Positions 1 through 9,116 are shown, counted from the stretch's first letter. The stretch: 60,762 nucleotides of DNA from an uncultured Prevotella sp. (GCA_944319815.1 CALUEX010000013.1:1-60762), one strand, 5' to 3'. Numbers and translations are program-made. Notes: generated from the letters alone by a model not told the origin.

Positions 1-101
1 GCTTATCGCATACAACCTGCTGCCTAAGAAACCCTCACTCAATATTGACATCATCGATAAAAGCAGGCTTATTGCATGAGGTAATTATACCGAACTCACG
101 T
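1..101 (+). mobile_element. 3' end of an IS982-family insertion sequence (copy 1, cut by window edge)
   Basis: These 101 bases match positions 1289-1389 of the complete copy downstream base for base, as far as I can read. They contain the last 25 codons of the transposase, ending in TGA at 77-79, and the right terminal inverted repeat tataccgaactcacgt at 86-101. The element therefore starts outside the window. It lies in the same orientation as copy 2, so the 261 bp between them are bracketed by direct IS repeats and could be lost or amplified by recombination. Confidence 0.9.
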
Positions 102-362
102 TAAATTATGTACCACAACGTTAGGGTAAACTATAGCCATTTAATACTTTAACAGGGGTTAAGCTGTAGGATTGTATATAGTGCCAAAAAGTAAAGTGTG
201 TTTTTACTTTTTTGAGCGAGAGAAATTTATCCAAATCGAGTGAAGTGCAAAATAAAAGCGAGTGAAACGAGTTTTTATTTTGCACTTCCGAGATGCAGCC
301 TATTTGGTATAAAGATAGTGCAAAATTTCGATTAAGCGAATAAAAAGCAGTATGTGTTTTTA
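102..362. other. Non-coding segment between two IS copies
   Basis: I see no convincing gene here. The segment holds a 16-bp-stem hairpin repeat (242-288), a TAnnTTTG-poor A/T-rich stretch, and the motif aaagatagtg at about 311, which also flanks the second copy of the same hairpin near 9990. Its last seven bases, gttttta (356-362), are repeated just after the complete IS and look like a target-site duplication. Translated frames across it have low-complexity content typical of non-coding DNA. Confidence 0.5.
242..288. repeat. Hairpin repeat family R2, copy 1
   Basis: A perfect 16-bp stem (left arm gaagtgcaaaataaaa at 242-257, right arm at 273-288) encloses a loop containing agtgaaacgag. A second copy with a 15-bp stem and nearly the same loop lies at 10008-10054. 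The two arms differ between copies at the same paired position (g/c versus a/t), so the pairing is kept. Function is unknown. Confidence 0.75.
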
Positions 363-1389
363 ACGTGAGTTCGGTATAAGAAAACCTTTGAAAAAGTTGT
401 GGGAATGAAATATTTTTAGTATCTTTACAGTTGACAATCAATAAGTTACATAAAAACATCCATTCCCATGACTGATGCAAATTTAATAGAAATTTTCTGT
501 ATTCTCGATGAATTCTGCAAATATTTAGCCCCCGAACTGAAAAAACATACGCTGGACACCTCCGGCAAACGTCGCCGCAACCGCCCGTGCCGCATGTCCG
601 ACAGCGAGGTGATGACCATCCTCGTACTCTTCCATACCATGCGCCACCGAGACCTTAAGTCGTTCTACCTCGGTTACGTGTGCAACCATATGCGCAAGGA
701 GTTTCCCAACCGCCTGTCGTACAACCGCTTCGTGGAACGCCAGGCCAAGGTGGGACTCCAGCTTTTGCTGTTCCTGCAGACATGCGCATTGGGGAAATGC
801 ACGGGAATATCCATTATCGACTCCACCCCGTTGGCGTCATGCCACATAAAGCGTGCCCACAGCCACAGGACGATGAAGGGCTGGGCGGCCAAGGGCAAGT
901 GCACGATGGGATGGTTCTACGGGTTCAAGCTGCATATAGTGATAAACGACCGTGGCGAGATAATACAATGGACGCTCACGCCGGGGAACGTGGACGACCG
1001 GGAGCCATTGAAGGACAAGGACTTCACGCAAAGGCTCTTCGGAAAGATATTCGCCGACAGGGGATACATAAGCCAAGAACTTTTCGAAATGCTTTTCGTT
1101 GACGACATACACCTTGTAACCAAGCTCAAGAAGAACATGAAGAACTCGCTCATGAACCTGTATGACAAAATCCTGCTGAGGAAAAGGGCACTCGTTGAAA
1201 CCGTCAACGACGAGCTCAAGAATGTCTGCCACATTGAGCATACGAGGCACCGCAGCATTGACGGCTTTGCTTCCAACCTGGTTGCAGGGCTTATCGCATA
1301 CAACCTGCTGCCTAAGAAACCCTCACTCAATATTGACATCATCGATAAAAGCAGGCTTATTGCATGAGGTAATTATACCGAACTCACGT
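363..1389 (+). mobile_element. Complete IS982-family insertion sequence (copy 2)
   Basis: The element is bounded by perfect 16-bp inverted repeats: acgtgagttcggtata at 363-378 and its complement at 1374-1389. It is flanked by the 7-bp direct repeat gttttta (356-362 and 1390-1396), the expected mark of insertion. Total length is about 1.03 kb with a single transposase gene, as usual for the family. The internal promoter is probably tatctttac near 420. An intact frame, intact ends and clean target duplication indicate a recent insertion. Confidence 0.92.
468..1367 (+). CDS. IS982-family transposase
   Basis: This 299-residue protein is the DDE transposase that moves the surrounding element. The catalytic triad can be placed at Asp118 in IIDSTPL, Asp197 in ADRGYI and Glu244 in VETVNDEL, in the order and spacing of the IS982 family (Transposase_11-type fold). 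The N-terminal 100 residues are helical and basic, including KRRRNRPCR, and probably bind the ends. The frame is complete, with the ATG about 90 bp inside the left end. A second copy, cut by the window edge, is identical over its last 25 codons, so at least two copies exist in the genome and the enzyme is probably active. Confidence 0.95.
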   Translation: MTDANLIEIFCILDEFCKYLAPELKKHTLDTSGKRRRNRPCRMSDSEVMTILVLFHTMRHRDLKSFYLGYVCNHMRKEFPNRLSYNRFVERQAKVGLQLLLFLQTCALGKCTGISIIDSTPLASCHIKRAHSHRTMKGWAAKGKCTMGWFYGFKLHIVINDRGEIIQWTLTPGNVDDREPLKDKDFTQRLFGKIFADRGYISQELFEMLFVDDIHLVTKLKKNMKNSLMNLYDKILLRKRALVETVNDELKNVCHIEHTRHRSIDGFASNLVAGLIAYNLLPKKPSLNIDIIDKSRLIA

Positions 1390-1699
1390 GTTTTTACTTT
1401 TTTGCCGTTGATGCGTGCTACCTTTGGCACCGATTTATGCCGCTTGCGTAACGTGTTGGCAACCAGCGTGTTACGATATGTGGCATTTCGCACTCTAAAA
1501 GGCCGCATATCGCGGCGCGAAAGGGCATCTTTTGCAGTGCAATAGGCTACCTTTTGGAGGACATCGGCATCTGGCAATAGGATTGGGCGGCCTAAAAACA
1601 TGGTTAAACGGTGGAATTTTGACGGGGGCTTGCGTTATGTTGCGTAAAATGATTAATTTTGCACCGCCATTTTGGCACTGGTTACATATAGTAAAAAGA
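1390..1699. other. Intergenic region with repeat-derived sequence upstream of the HAD gene
   Basis: No gene is supported here. The region carries one diverged copy of the 37-nt hairpin repeat (1519-1555) and a taacgtgttggcaaccag-like module at about 1447. Near 1633-1665 ttgcgttatg is followed about 21 bp later by taattttg, a plausible Bacteroidota promoter for the downstream phosphatase. Confidence 0.5.
1519..1555. repeat. 37-nt hairpin repeat (R1), copy A
   Basis: Arms of 15 nt at 1519-1533 and 1541-1555 surround the 7-nt loop gcagtgc. About 9 Watson-Crick and 2 G-U pairs remain, so this is a worn copy. The geometry matches six better copies in the window. Confidence 0.6.
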
Positions 1700-2335
1700 A
1701 TGATTACAGGAGATAACATACGCGCCGCGCTGTTCGACCTTGACGGCGTTGTGTTCGACACGGAGGGGCAGTACTCGGTGTTTTGGGGCAGCCAGTGTAG
1801 GCTTTACCGGCCAGACTGTCCCGGACTTGAGGACAAAATCAAGGGACAGACCTTGGTGCAGATTTTCGACAAGTATTTTGCCGGAATGGAGGATGTGCAG
1901 TCGAAGATTGTGGCAAGCCTTGACGAGTTTGAGCGTAACATGAGCTTCGACTATGTGGCGGGCTTCCTCGACTTCGTGTCACGCTTACGCGGCAAGGGCG
2001 TCAAGACTGCCGTCGTGACAAGTTCCAACAAGGTGAAGATGGAGGCCGTGTATGCGGCGAGGAAAGAGTTTAAGGGACTTTTCGATGCCATTCTCACGGC
2101 GGAAGACTTTGAGCACAGCAAGCCCGACCCCGACTGTTACCTGAAGGGTGCGGCCAGGTTTGGCCTTGAGCCAAGCGAATGCGTCGTGTTTGAGGACAGC
2201 TTCAACGGCCTGAAGTCGGGGCGTGCCGCAGGCATGACCGTCATTGGGCTGGCAACAACCAACGATGCCGTGGCTATAGAGCCGTACTGCGATGAGGTTA
2301 TAAAGGATTTCAGGGAGCTGGTCGGCGTAATTTAG
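1700..2335 (+). CDS. HAD-superfamily phosphatase, beta-phosphoglucomutase-like
   Basis: A 211-residue member of haloacid dehalogenase subfamily IA. Motif [12 protein letters not shown], supplies the nucleophile Asp13 and acid/base Asp15; motif II is VTSSNK; the lysine of motif III and the acidic pair of motif IV lie in KPDPDCY and [10 protein letters not shown] helical cap sits between motif I and II (about residues 20-80). The likely substrate is a phosphorylated sugar or similar small metabolite, but none can be fixed. The open frame extends further upstream into repeat-derived DNA; I start at the ATG that directly precedes the domain. It runs toward panB, 61 bp downstream. Confidence 0.85.
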   Translation: MITGDNIRAALFDLDGVVFDTEGQYSVFWGSQCRLYRPDCPGLEDKIKGQTLVQIFDKYFAGMEDVQSKIVASLDEFERNMSFDYVAGFLDFVSRLRGKGVKTAVVTSSNKVKMEAVYAARKEFKGLFDAILTAEDFEHSKPDPDCYLKGAARFGLEPSECVVFEDSFNGLKSGRAAGMTVIGLATTNDAVAIEPYCDEVIKDFRELVGVI

Positions 2336-2396
2336 GCCATGGTGTGCAATCTGTTTTTTAGAGTTCAATTTTTTAATCCGTATAATAAAAAGATTT

Positions 2397-3218
2397 ATGT
2401 CAGGATATTTAGTTAGCGATACGCGCAAGGTGACAACCCACCGCTTTATAGAAATGAAGCAACGCGGCGAGAAAATCTCGATGCTTACGTCTTACGACTT
2501 TACTACGGCAGGCATTGTCGACGGCGCAGGTGTTGACGGTATATTGATAGGTGATTCGGCGTCGAACGTCATGGTGGGCAACAGTACCACGCTGCCGATG
2601 ACCGTGGAGCAGATGATTTATCATGCCAAGGCCGTGGTCAACGGCGTAAAGCGCGCCCTCGTTGTTTGCGATATGCCTTTCGGCAGCTACCAGGTAGACC
2701 GTAAGGAGGGTGTCAAGAACGCCATAAAAATAATGAAGGAGAGCGGGTGCGACGCACTGAAACTTGAAGGCGGCGCTGAAATCATCGACACCGTGAAGGG
2801 CATACTCGACGCGGGCATACCCGTAATGGGGCATCTGGGGCTGACGCCACAAAGCATCAACAAGTTCGGCACTTACGCCGTGCGCGCCAAGGAGGAAGCC
2901 GAAGCCGAAAAACTTATGGCCGACGCCCGTCTGCTTGACGAAGTAGGATGTTTCAGTGTCGTGCTTGAGAAGGTCCCGGCAAAACTTGCAGCCGAGGTGA
3001 CGCGGGAGCTGAGCGTGCCGACTATAGGCATCGGAGCTGGCGGGGCAACGGACGGCCAGATACTCGTGGTAGACGATATGCTTGGCATGACAAAAGGGTT
3101 TAGTCCGCGTTTCTTGCGGCGTTATGCTGACCTTAATACTGTCATGACTGACGCTATAGGCCAGTATGTGGCCGACGTTAAGGACAATACGTTCCCTAAC
3201 GAAAACGAAGCCTATTAG
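2397..3218 (+). CDS. panB: 3-methyl-2-oxobutanoate hydroxymethyltransferase (ketopantoate synthesis)
   Basis: PanB transfers a hydroxymethyl group from methylene-tetrahydrofolate to alpha-ketoisovalerate, the first committed step of pantothenate and coenzyme A synthesis. The 273-residue length is normal. The family signature is clear: Mg-binding Asp53 in [11 protein letters not shown] and Asp92 in CDMPFGSY, the KLEGG loop near residue 122, [10 protein letters not shown] near 144, catalytic Glu190 in VVLEKVP, and the C-terminal IGIGAG. It forms a decameric TIM barrel in the cytosol. No other pan gene is in the window. Confidence 0.97.
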   Translation: MSGYLVSDTRKVTTHRFIEMKQRGEKISMLTSYDFTTAGIVDGAGVDGILIGDSASNVMVGNSTTLPMTVEQMIYHAKAVVNGVKRALVVCDMPFGSYQVDRKEGVKNAIKIMKESGCDALKLEGGAEIIDTVKGILDAGIPVMGHLGLTPQSINKFGTYAVRAKEEAEAEKLMADARLLDEVGCFSVVLEKVPAKLAAEVTRELSVPTIGIGAGGATDGQILVVDDMLGMTKGFSPRFLRRYADLNTVMTDAIGQYVADVKDNTFPNENEAY

Positions 3219-3309
3219 TAGCGAATAGGCGAAAAGGGGCAGGACACTTCAGCAAGTGGCAGGTGTCCTTTCCCGCTTTCCACCTTTCGCGTTTTTACTT
3301 TTGTATGTC

Positions 3310-4551
3310 ATGAATTACAAATTGGCTATAGCCGGACTGATGGTCACGGTCGCAATGTATGTGCAACTGCCATTGCTGCCAACAATGTTGCTGTACGCCG
3401 CACCTTCTTATACTGCGGTGCAGGCGGCGGCAGTGGCGGCGATGCCTGGTGTAGGCGTATTCGCCCTTGGGTGTTTCAGCTCATACCTTGTGCAGCATTA
3501 CCGTCGCAATATGGTCTGTATCGTGGCCTTGTTGGCGTTGGCGATGCTTTCTTACTTGTTGTTTTATCTTACGGGAAACGTCGCGACGCTTTCAGGCTCC
3601 ATGTTGCGGTCGTCAGCTTACTTTGGCAGTGGCACGGGGCTTTTTATACTGCTTGCCGTGCGCTTTGCCCAAGGGGCGGTGTTCGGATTGGCCCAGATGG
3701 TTCTGTCGAGCACATTGGTCATAGATACGTGCGAGTCGCCACGGCGCACGGCCGCAAACCAGGCGGCTGCGTGGTTTGCCCGTTTCGCCTTGGCTTTGGG
3801 GCCAATGGCAGCTGTGGCATTGTTGATGTACAGGGAACACATCATTGATGCAGTAGGTTGGGATGCAGGTGGATGGGGATATGCAGCCGTGGCGTTTGCT
3901 TTCAGGGCGGCGTTACTGGCATCGGCATTGTTGTGTGTCGTGTCAGCCGCACTCGTCATGGCCGTTAGGTTCCCGTTCAAGGCTCCTGAAGAAATAGTGC
4001 CGCACGTATCCACGGACCGTTTCTTCCTTTCGCAGGGTAAATGGCTTTTCATTAATCTCGTCTTTCTTGTTGCGGCTGTAGGGGCGTTGTTGTATGCAGA
4101 CATGACTGTTGCCTTTTATGCTTTGCTCATGCTTGGCCTATTGCTGGCATTGCTTGCCGAGAATACTGTATGTTCAAACGTAGGTGCTGGTTCAGCGGTA
4201 CAGGTCGGTATGCTGTTGGTGCTCTTTGCGGCAGCCTTGTTCATTTGCGGCGGTGCAGTAGCAAGATGGCTTGCCCCATTGTTCTTGGGCTGCGGCGTAG
4301 GAGTGTCGGGGGCTCGCTTTTTGTCATTGTTCATAACATTAAGCCCGCATTGTAGGCGTGGTACTGCACAGAGTACGTTTTTCTTGGCAAGGGAGCTCGG
4401 TCTTTATGCGGGAGTATTTATTTTCAGTGCCATGTCACCATTTGAGGGGAATGGCATGACGGCAAGGCTTGCTTTATTGCTTTCACTTGTTTCTTTTGTG
4501 ATGTTCTTTGTCTTTACTAATAAGTGGTATCTTAGGCATAAGAACAGGTGA
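3310..4551 (+). CDS. MFS-type multi-pass membrane transporter, substrate unknown
   Basis: A 413-residue, strongly hydrophobic protein with about twelve membrane segments, glycine/alanine rich, fitting a major facilitator. The basic loop YRRN near residue 65 after the second helix resembles the MFS loop 2-3 position. An internal region of about residues 220-240 carries the central cytoplasmic loop. I chose the ATG at 3310 rather than 3256 because the promoter-like tacttttg lies just 5' of it (about 3297-3304), which would place the upstream start before transcription begins. No neighbour reveals the substrate. It ends in a strong shared terminator. Confidence 0.7.
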   Translation: MNYKLAIAGLMVTVAMYVQLPLLPTMLLYAAPSYTAVQAAAVAAMPGVGVFALGCFSSYLVQHYRRNMVCIVALLALAMLSYLLFYLTGNVATLSGSMLRSSAYFGSGTGLFILLAVRFAQGAVFGLAQMVLSSTLVIDTCESPRRTAANQAAAWFARFALALGPMAAVALLMYREHIIDAVGWDAGGWGYAAVAFAFRAALLASALLCVVSAALVMAVRFPFKAPEEIVPHVSTDRFFLSQGKWLFINLVFLVAAVGALLYADMTVAFYALLMLGLLLALLAENTVCSNVGAGSAVQVGMLLVLFAAALFICGGAVARWLAPLFLGCGVGVSGARFLSLFITLSPHCRRGTAQSTFFLARELGLYAGVFIFSAMSPFEGNGMTARLALLLSLVSFVMFFVFTNKWYLRHKNR

Positions 4552-4563
4552 AGGATACAGGAG

Positions 4564-4619
4564 AAACAGGAAAGCGGGAGATGAACGGTTGTGGTCGTTC
4601 ATCTCCCGCTTTCCTGTTT
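4564..4619. terminator. Bidirectional terminator between convergent genes
   Basis: A perfect 24-bp stem with an 8-nt loop, bordered by A-run and T-run on opposite sides, lies exactly between the stop codons of the MFS gene and the DUF2400 gene. Confidence 0.9.
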
Positions 4620-4626
4620 TCAAGTA

Positions 4627-5364
4627 TTAATGGTTTACGCCATAGCCGAACAAGGCGAAGTCGCCTTTAAGAGGGTCATCAGGGAATATCTCTGTAAGTC
4701 TTGCTGTAAGTTTGCGTGCGGCAGTCATTGATGCCGTTTTGCTGTTTATCAATCCTAATTTGTTCGCTTCTTGCAGTACGTGGGTGTCCATTGGAATAAT
4801 CAGCGTGCGCTTATCTATAAAGTTTTTCCATAAGCCGAGGTCTACAGCGGAATTGTCCCTTACCATCCAGCGCAGGAACATACACACACGTTTGCAGGCG
4901 GATGCGGTGTTTTTCGGTATGATTGTTTCTATTTTTTTGCTTGCGAAATAGTCGGTTATGGCTTTCACTGCCGTAAATCCGTCAGTCGCGTTGTCCTTAA
5001 CGTAATTCCCGATGCTGCCATGCTCGATAAGCATTTGTTGCAGTGCCGTGAGTAGTGAGTGCATTGTGTGGTATGTGTAGAGGCGGTAGAAGCAGGTTGT
5101 GTTGTCATCCGGGATGTTTTTGGAAAATCTGCCGTTTAACACCCATTCATGGACATTGTTATCAGCAAAGTCAAGTATTGATTGTATCTTTGGCATGAAT
5201 TGCTTTCGGTTACCGTAGCTTAGGCATGAAGCTATGAACGCGGTGGTTTCCTTGTTTGTATCGCCGTTGACTTGGTGCATGAACCAGCTTGGGTCGGTCG
5301 GCAGGAAATCTTCGGTCTCATAGCGTTCCGCGTATTGTTTTAAAAGTGTGTTGATGTCTTCCAT
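4627..5364 (-). CDS. TIGR02757/DUF2400 family protein
   Basis: About 245 residues, cytosolic, no membrane segment. It matches the TIGR02757 (DUF2400) family, common in Bacteroidota and of unknown function, by its helical organisation and conserved stretches such as SCLSYGNRKQF, CFYRLYTYH, NTASACKRVCMFLRWMVR and the PMDTHV block. The RWMVR and MDTHV pattern recalls helix-hairpin-helix DNA glycosylase-like folds, which is only a suggestion. I place the start at 5364, because the alternative start at 5388 lies inside the terminator hairpin of the next gene. Confidence 0.85.
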   Translation of the reverse strand: MEDINTLLKQYAERYETEDFLPTDPSWFMHQVNGDTNKETTAFIASCLSYGNRKQFMPKIQSILDFADNNVHEWVLNGRFSKNIPDDNTTCFYRLYTYHTMHSLLTALQQMLIEHGSIGNYVKDNATDGFTAVKAITDYFASKKIETIIPKNTASACKRVCMFLRWMVRDNSAVDLGLWKNFIDKRTLIIPMDTHVLQEANKLGLINSKTASMTAARKLTARLTEIFPDDPLKGDFALFGYGVNH

Positions 5365-5382
5365 TGTTGTGTATATATAAAA

Positions 5383-5424
5383 AAACAAGCAGGCAAAGCT
5401 GTCTGCCTTGTCTGCTTGTTTGTT
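5383..5424. terminator. Terminator downstream of uxaB
   Basis: Inverted repeat with outer arms aaacaagcag and ctgcttgttt and further inner pairing, with T-runs on both sides. It follows the uxaB stop codon on the minus strand. Confidence 0.75.
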
Positions 5425-5446
5425 ATTGAATGTTCCTAAGAATGAA

Positions 5447-6895
5447 TTAAAGGATAGTCTTCACAGCCTCAAGCATACCCTTTTCCTGGATGAGGTCGAG
5501 GTCTTTCTTAACAAGAGCGTTGAGCCCCTTTATGTTATTGAGGTCTTCTCCCCAAATCTGTGTGGCAGAAAGTACACCGTCCGTAACTTTCTGTGTGTCG
5601 CCTGTTGCCCAAAGGTCTTTCAGCAAATCCATGATTTCCTGTGAGTCGTTCGGTACAATCTCTGTGCCGTCTGCACGCTTGCCACCCTTGTAATAAGTGA
5701 TGATTGCAGCTAAACCGAACACAAGTCCCTGCGGCAGTTCGCCCTTGCGCTCCAAATAAGTCTTTACGCCTGGCAGGTCGCGGGTCTGGTATTTCGGGAA
5801 TGAGTTGAGCATGATGCTTGTTACCTGGTGGTCTACATACGGATTCATGAACCTTTCGAGCACATCGCTTGCAAACTTCTGAAGTTCGTCTTTCGGCAGG
5901 TTAAGGGTTTCCATAAGTTCCTCGAACTGTACTTTATGGATGTATTTGCCGATAACGGGGTCTTTGCAAGCCTCGCGCACGATGTTGATGCCGCTCAAGA
6001 AAGCTACAGGACTCAGCACTGTGTGAGGGCCGTTGAGCAACGTAACCTTACGCTCGTGGTAGGGTTCTTCTGACGGAACGAACAGAACGTGCAGCCCTGC
6101 CTTGTCTGCCGGAAACTCCTCTGCAATTTCTTTCGGTGCTTCGATAACCCAAAGGTGGAAGATTTCGGCCTGTACAACGAGGTTATCCTCATAGCAGATT
6201 TTCTGCTGTATGTCCTTGATTTCCTTGCGGGGGAAGCCCGGAACGATGCGGTCAACCAATGTAGCGTAAACGCCGCAGCAGTCGGTAAACCATTTTTTGA
6301 AGTCTTCACCGAGGTTCCACAGTTCGATGTATTTGTAGATGCAGTCCTTGAGAACGTGACCGTTCAGGAATATAAGCTCGCAGGGGAAGATGATAAGTCC
6401 CTTTGTCGGGTCGCCGTTGAATGTCTGGTAACGGCGGTAGAGCAGTTGCACGAGCTTGCCCGGATATGAGCTTGCAGGTGCATCTTCGAGCTTACAGTTG
6501 GGGTCGAAAGCTATTCCTGCCTCGGTTGTGTTAGATATAACGAAGCGTATTTCCGGCTGGTCGGCGAGAGCCATGAATGCCTGGTTCTGTGTATAGGGGT
6601 TCAAGGCACGGCTGATAACGTCGATACGTGTCAAGCTGTTAACGGGCTTTCCCTCGTCAAGGCCTTGCAGGTTGACGTGATACAGGCAGTCTTGACCGTT
6701 GAGCCAGTCAACCATACCTTTCTCGATAGGCTGTACAACGACAACAGAGCCATTGAAGTCTGTCTTCTGGTTCATGTTGTAGATAATCCAATCAACAAAC
6801 GCACGAAGGAAGTTGCCTTCACCAAACTGAATGATTTTCTCCGGCATTACGCTTTTAGGCGCAGTCCTTTTGTTTAGAGCTTGTAATTTTTTCAT
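5447..6895 (-). CDS. uxaB: Tagaturonate reductase (altronate oxidoreductase)
   Basis: This 482-residue enzyme of the mannitol dehydrogenase-like family reduces tagaturonate to altronate with NADH in galacturonate breakdown. The N-terminal nucleotide-binding region begins at KIIQFGEGNFLRAFVDW (residues 20-36) and the family motif FVISNTTEAGI follows near 117. The C-terminal catalytic domain contains KVTLLNGPHTVLSP, with the conserved Lys/Asn/His set, and the length is standard. It has its own promoter region (6932-6965) although it lies behind the SDR and uxuA genes on the same strand. It would supply altronate; no altronate dehydratase (uxaA) is in the window. Confidence 0.93.
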   Translation of the reverse strand: MKKLQALNKRTAPKSVMPEKIIQFGEGNFLRAFVDWIIYNMNQKTDFNGSVVVVQPIEKGMVDWLNGQDCLYHVNLQGLDEGKPVNSLTRIDVISRALNPYTQNQAFMALADQPEIRFVISNTTEAGIAFDPNCKLEDAPASSYPGKLVQLLYRRYQTFNGDPTKGLIIFPCELIFLNGHVLKDCIYKYIELWNLGEDFKKWFTDCCGVYATLVDRIVPGFPRKEIKDIQQKICYEDNLVVQAEIFHLWVIEAPKEIAEEFPADKAGLHVLFVPSEEPYHERKVTLLNGPHTVLSPVAFLSGINIVREACKDPVIGKYIHKVQFEELMETLNLPKDELQKFASDVLERFMNPYVDHQVTSIMLNSFPKYQTRDLPGVKTYLERKGELPQGLVFGLAAIITYYKGGKRADGTEIVPNDSQEIMDLLKDLWATGDTQKVTDGVLSATQIWGEDLNNIKGLNALVKKDLDLIQEKGMLEAVKTIL

Positions 6896-6931
6896 GATTT
6901 GTTTACTAAAATTGTTTTTCTTGTTTCTGGT

Positions 6932-6965
6932 TGCAAATTTACGGTTTTATTCAATACAGTGTATT
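6932..6965 (-). promoter_or_regulatory. Promoter and candidate repressor palindrome of uxaB
   Basis: Read on the minus strand, taaatttg forms a typical Bacteroidota -7 element near 6932-6940. About 14 bp upstream lies aatacagtgtatt (6953-6965), a palindrome with 6-bp arms around one base. Its place between the -7 and -33 regions fits a repressor operator. The cognate regulator is not in the window. Confidence 0.45.
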
Positions 6966-7004
6966 CGCGGACTGTCTGAAAAACACGTAAAGGTTTGCGT
7001 ATTT

Positions 7005-7817
7005 TTACATGGCGAATGAGTTGAAACCGCCGTCAACTACGGCAACGGTGCCAGTTACGAACTTGGCGGCGTCGCTCATGAGGTAATGTATCGTTCCACA
7101 AAGTTCCTCCGGGTCTCCCATACGCCCGAAAGGAGTCTGGTGGATTACGTCGTTGCCGCGTTGTGTGTACGTGCCGTCTGGATTAGTCAGCAATGTGCGG
7201 TTTTGTTCAGTGATGAAGAAGCCTGGGGCAATAGCGTTTACGCGGATGCCTTCACCGAATTTCTTGGCACATTCAGTAGCCATGAACGCCGTAAAGTTGC
7301 TTATTCCAGCCTTTGCCGCGGCATATCCGCAGACGCGCGTTATTGGGCGGAACGCAGCCATTGACGAGAAGTTGATGATAGACCCTTTGCCTTGTTTCAC
7401 CATGGGTTTTAGGAAAATCTGAGTCGGTATTACGGTTCCTGTAAGGTTGAGGTCGAGCACTTTCTGGAACTCCTTTACTTTCAGGTCGAATATATTACCT
7501 TCAGGTGAAATTACCGCGCCGGGCATATTGCCGCCGGCAGCATTGAGCAAAGTGTCGATGCGTCCGTATTTTGCGATTATGTCGTCACAGTTTTTCTGCA
7601 CGATTTCCTGGTTCATGACATCCGTCTTCATGAACTCGGCCTTGCCTCCGTCTTTTACTATGTCGTCAACGATTTCCTTGCCTACTTCCTCTTTTCTGCC
7701 GAGGATGACAACCTGTGCGCCGTTCAGGGCGAGGTATTTGGCGATTGTGCGTCCGAGCACGCCCGTGCCGCCGGTGATTACTACTACGTAATCCTTGATA
7801 TTAAATAAGTTGTTCAT
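7005..7817 (-). CDS. uxuB: SDR-type D-mannonate oxidoreductase (fructuronate reductase)
   Basis: A 270-residue short-chain dehydrogenase with the Rossmann motif TGGTGVLG at residues 15-22, NAAGG near 95, the catalytic Ser in NFSSMAAF, Tyr and Lys in YAAAKAG, and the C-terminal VDGGFN. It is not the long MDR-type UxuB of enteric bacteria, but the SDR form found beside uxuA in Firmicutes and Bacteroidota. The step is fructuronate plus NADH to mannonate. It starts 23 bp after uxuA on the same strand, so the two are almost certainly co-transcribed. The substrate is inferred from context. Confidence 0.85.
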   Translation of the reverse strand: MNNLFNIKDYVVVITGGTGVLGRTIAKYLALNGAQVVILGRKEEVGKEIVDDIVKDGGKAEFMKTDVMNQEIVQKNCDDIIAKYGRIDTLLNAAGGNMPGAVISPEGNIFDLKVKEFQKVLDLNLTGTVIPTQIFLKPMVKQGKGSIINFSSMAAFRPITRVCGYAAAKAGISNFTAFMATECAKKFGEGIRVNAIAPGFFITEQNRTLLTNPDGTYTQRGNDVIHQTPFGRMGDPEELCGTIHYLMSDAAKFVTGTVAVVDGGFNSFAM

Positions 7818-7840
7818 TTTCTTAATTCTTTTTAATCCTG

Positions 7841-9016
7841 TTAGTCTATTCCAAGTTCACGGTCTACGGTTGCAAGTATGCCCTGCACCTGCCCCATGGC
7901 GAACATACGGCCAAGGAACGTGTAGCCGGCGTTGTATCCGCGGTCTTCGTCACCCAGCATATTGGGACCATGGTCTACGCGCATAGGCAGTTTCGGGTTC
8001 ACCTTCTCGAAGGTACGCGCCAGTTCGATGAGGTCGGCCCGTCCGCCGAGATGCGACGCTTCGGTGAAGTCGCCGTTGGGGAACACCTTGCATGAGCGCA
8101 TATGCACGAACCAAGTGCGGTCGGCGTATTTCTTTGCCATTTCAGGTACGTTGTTGTGCGCCCCTGCCGACAGTGAGCCGGCACAGAACGTCAAGCCATT
8201 GTGCGGGTCGTCCACTGCTTTCAGGAACCATTCAATATCCTCGTCACACGTTACGATGCGCGGCAGTCCGAGGATGGGGAATGGTGGGTCGTCGGGATGC
8301 ACGCACATATACATCCCGTATTCGTTGCACACGGGCATGATTGCGGCAAGGAAATAACGCATATTTTCGCGTAGCTGTTCTTTCGTTATGCCTTTGTAGA
8401 GGTCGAGCAGTTGGCGGAACAGTTCTACCGGGTGCTCGTCGTCCTCGGTGATGTTGCCGTTCACGAAGCCCTGGGTCTTCACGATGATGTTCTCCACAAG
8501 TTTGTGGTTGTCCTCCGGCGTCATGGTTTGTTTCAGCTTCTCAACCTCTGCCATCACCTCTGCGCTGTAGTCGTTTTCAGCTCCCTCGCGTTTCAGTATG
8601 CAGCAGTCAAAATATGCGAACTGCGCGTGGCTGAAGTACAGGTTGCTCGTTCCGTCCGGATTGGGATGCGCAAGGTCCGTGCGCGCCCAGTCGAGCACGG
8701 GCATGAAGTTGTAGCAGATGGTGTGCACGCCCTCAAGCCCGAGGTTCTTCAGGCTCTCCTTGTAGTTCTCGATTAGTTGGTCGCGGTCAGGGCCGGCATA
8801 CTTGATGCTTTCGCATACCGGCAGGCTTTCAACGACCGACCACCGCATACCGTAACTTTCGATGTACTCACGTAGGTCGCGGATTTTCTCGCGCGTCCAC
8901 ACTTCGCCGTTTGGCACGTCGTGCAGGGCCGTGACTATGCCCTCCACGCCGATTTGCTTGAGCATGGCAAGAGTTATTTTGTCGTTCTTGCCGAACCATC
9001 TCCATGTCTTTTCCAT
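7841..9016 (-). CDS. uxuA: Mannonate dehydratase
   Basis: This 391-residue TIM-barrel enzyme removes water from D-mannonate to give 2-keto-3-deoxygluconate, using a divalent metal. Recognisable family blocks are MEKTWRWFGKNDKITL at the start, YNFMPVLDWARTDL, CVHPDDPPFPILGLPRIV with metal-site histidine, FCAGSLSAG, WFVHMRS and RVDHGPNM. It heads the uxuA-SDR transcription unit. With uxaB here and uxaC at 16122 it accounts for most of the glucuronate branch; KDG kinase and aldolase are not in the window. Confidence 0.97.
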   Translation of the reverse strand: MEKTWRWFGKNDKITLAMLKQIGVEGIVTALHDVPNGEVWTREKIRDLREYIESYGMRWSVVESLPVCESIKYAGPDRDQLIENYKESLKNLGLEGVHTICYNFMPVLDWARTDLAHPNPDGTSNLYFSHAQFAYFDCCILKREGAENDYSAEVMAEVEKLKQTMTPEDNHKLVENIIVKTQGFVNGNITEDDEHPVELFRQLLDLYKGITKEQLRENMRYFLAAIMPVCNEYGMYMCVHPDDPPFPILGLPRIVTCDEDIEWFLKAVDDPHNGLTFCAGSLSAGAHNNVPEMAKKYADRTWFVHMRSCKVFPNGDFTEASHLGGRADLIELARTFEKVNPKLPMRVDHGPNMLGDEDRGYNAGYTFLGRMFAMGQVQGILATVDRELGID

Positions 9017-9116
9017 AATATGTGTTATGTATATATTTAGTTAGTAGTTACATTCCCTGTAGGTAAAGGTGGCAATATGTGGGCAGGCTTATGTGCGGCA
9101 TCGTTCGTGCGCTAAC

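Noticed and set aside
680-1102. Alternative-frame ORFs inside the transposase gene.
   Set aside because: They overlap a protein with an intact DDE triad and have no recognisable content.
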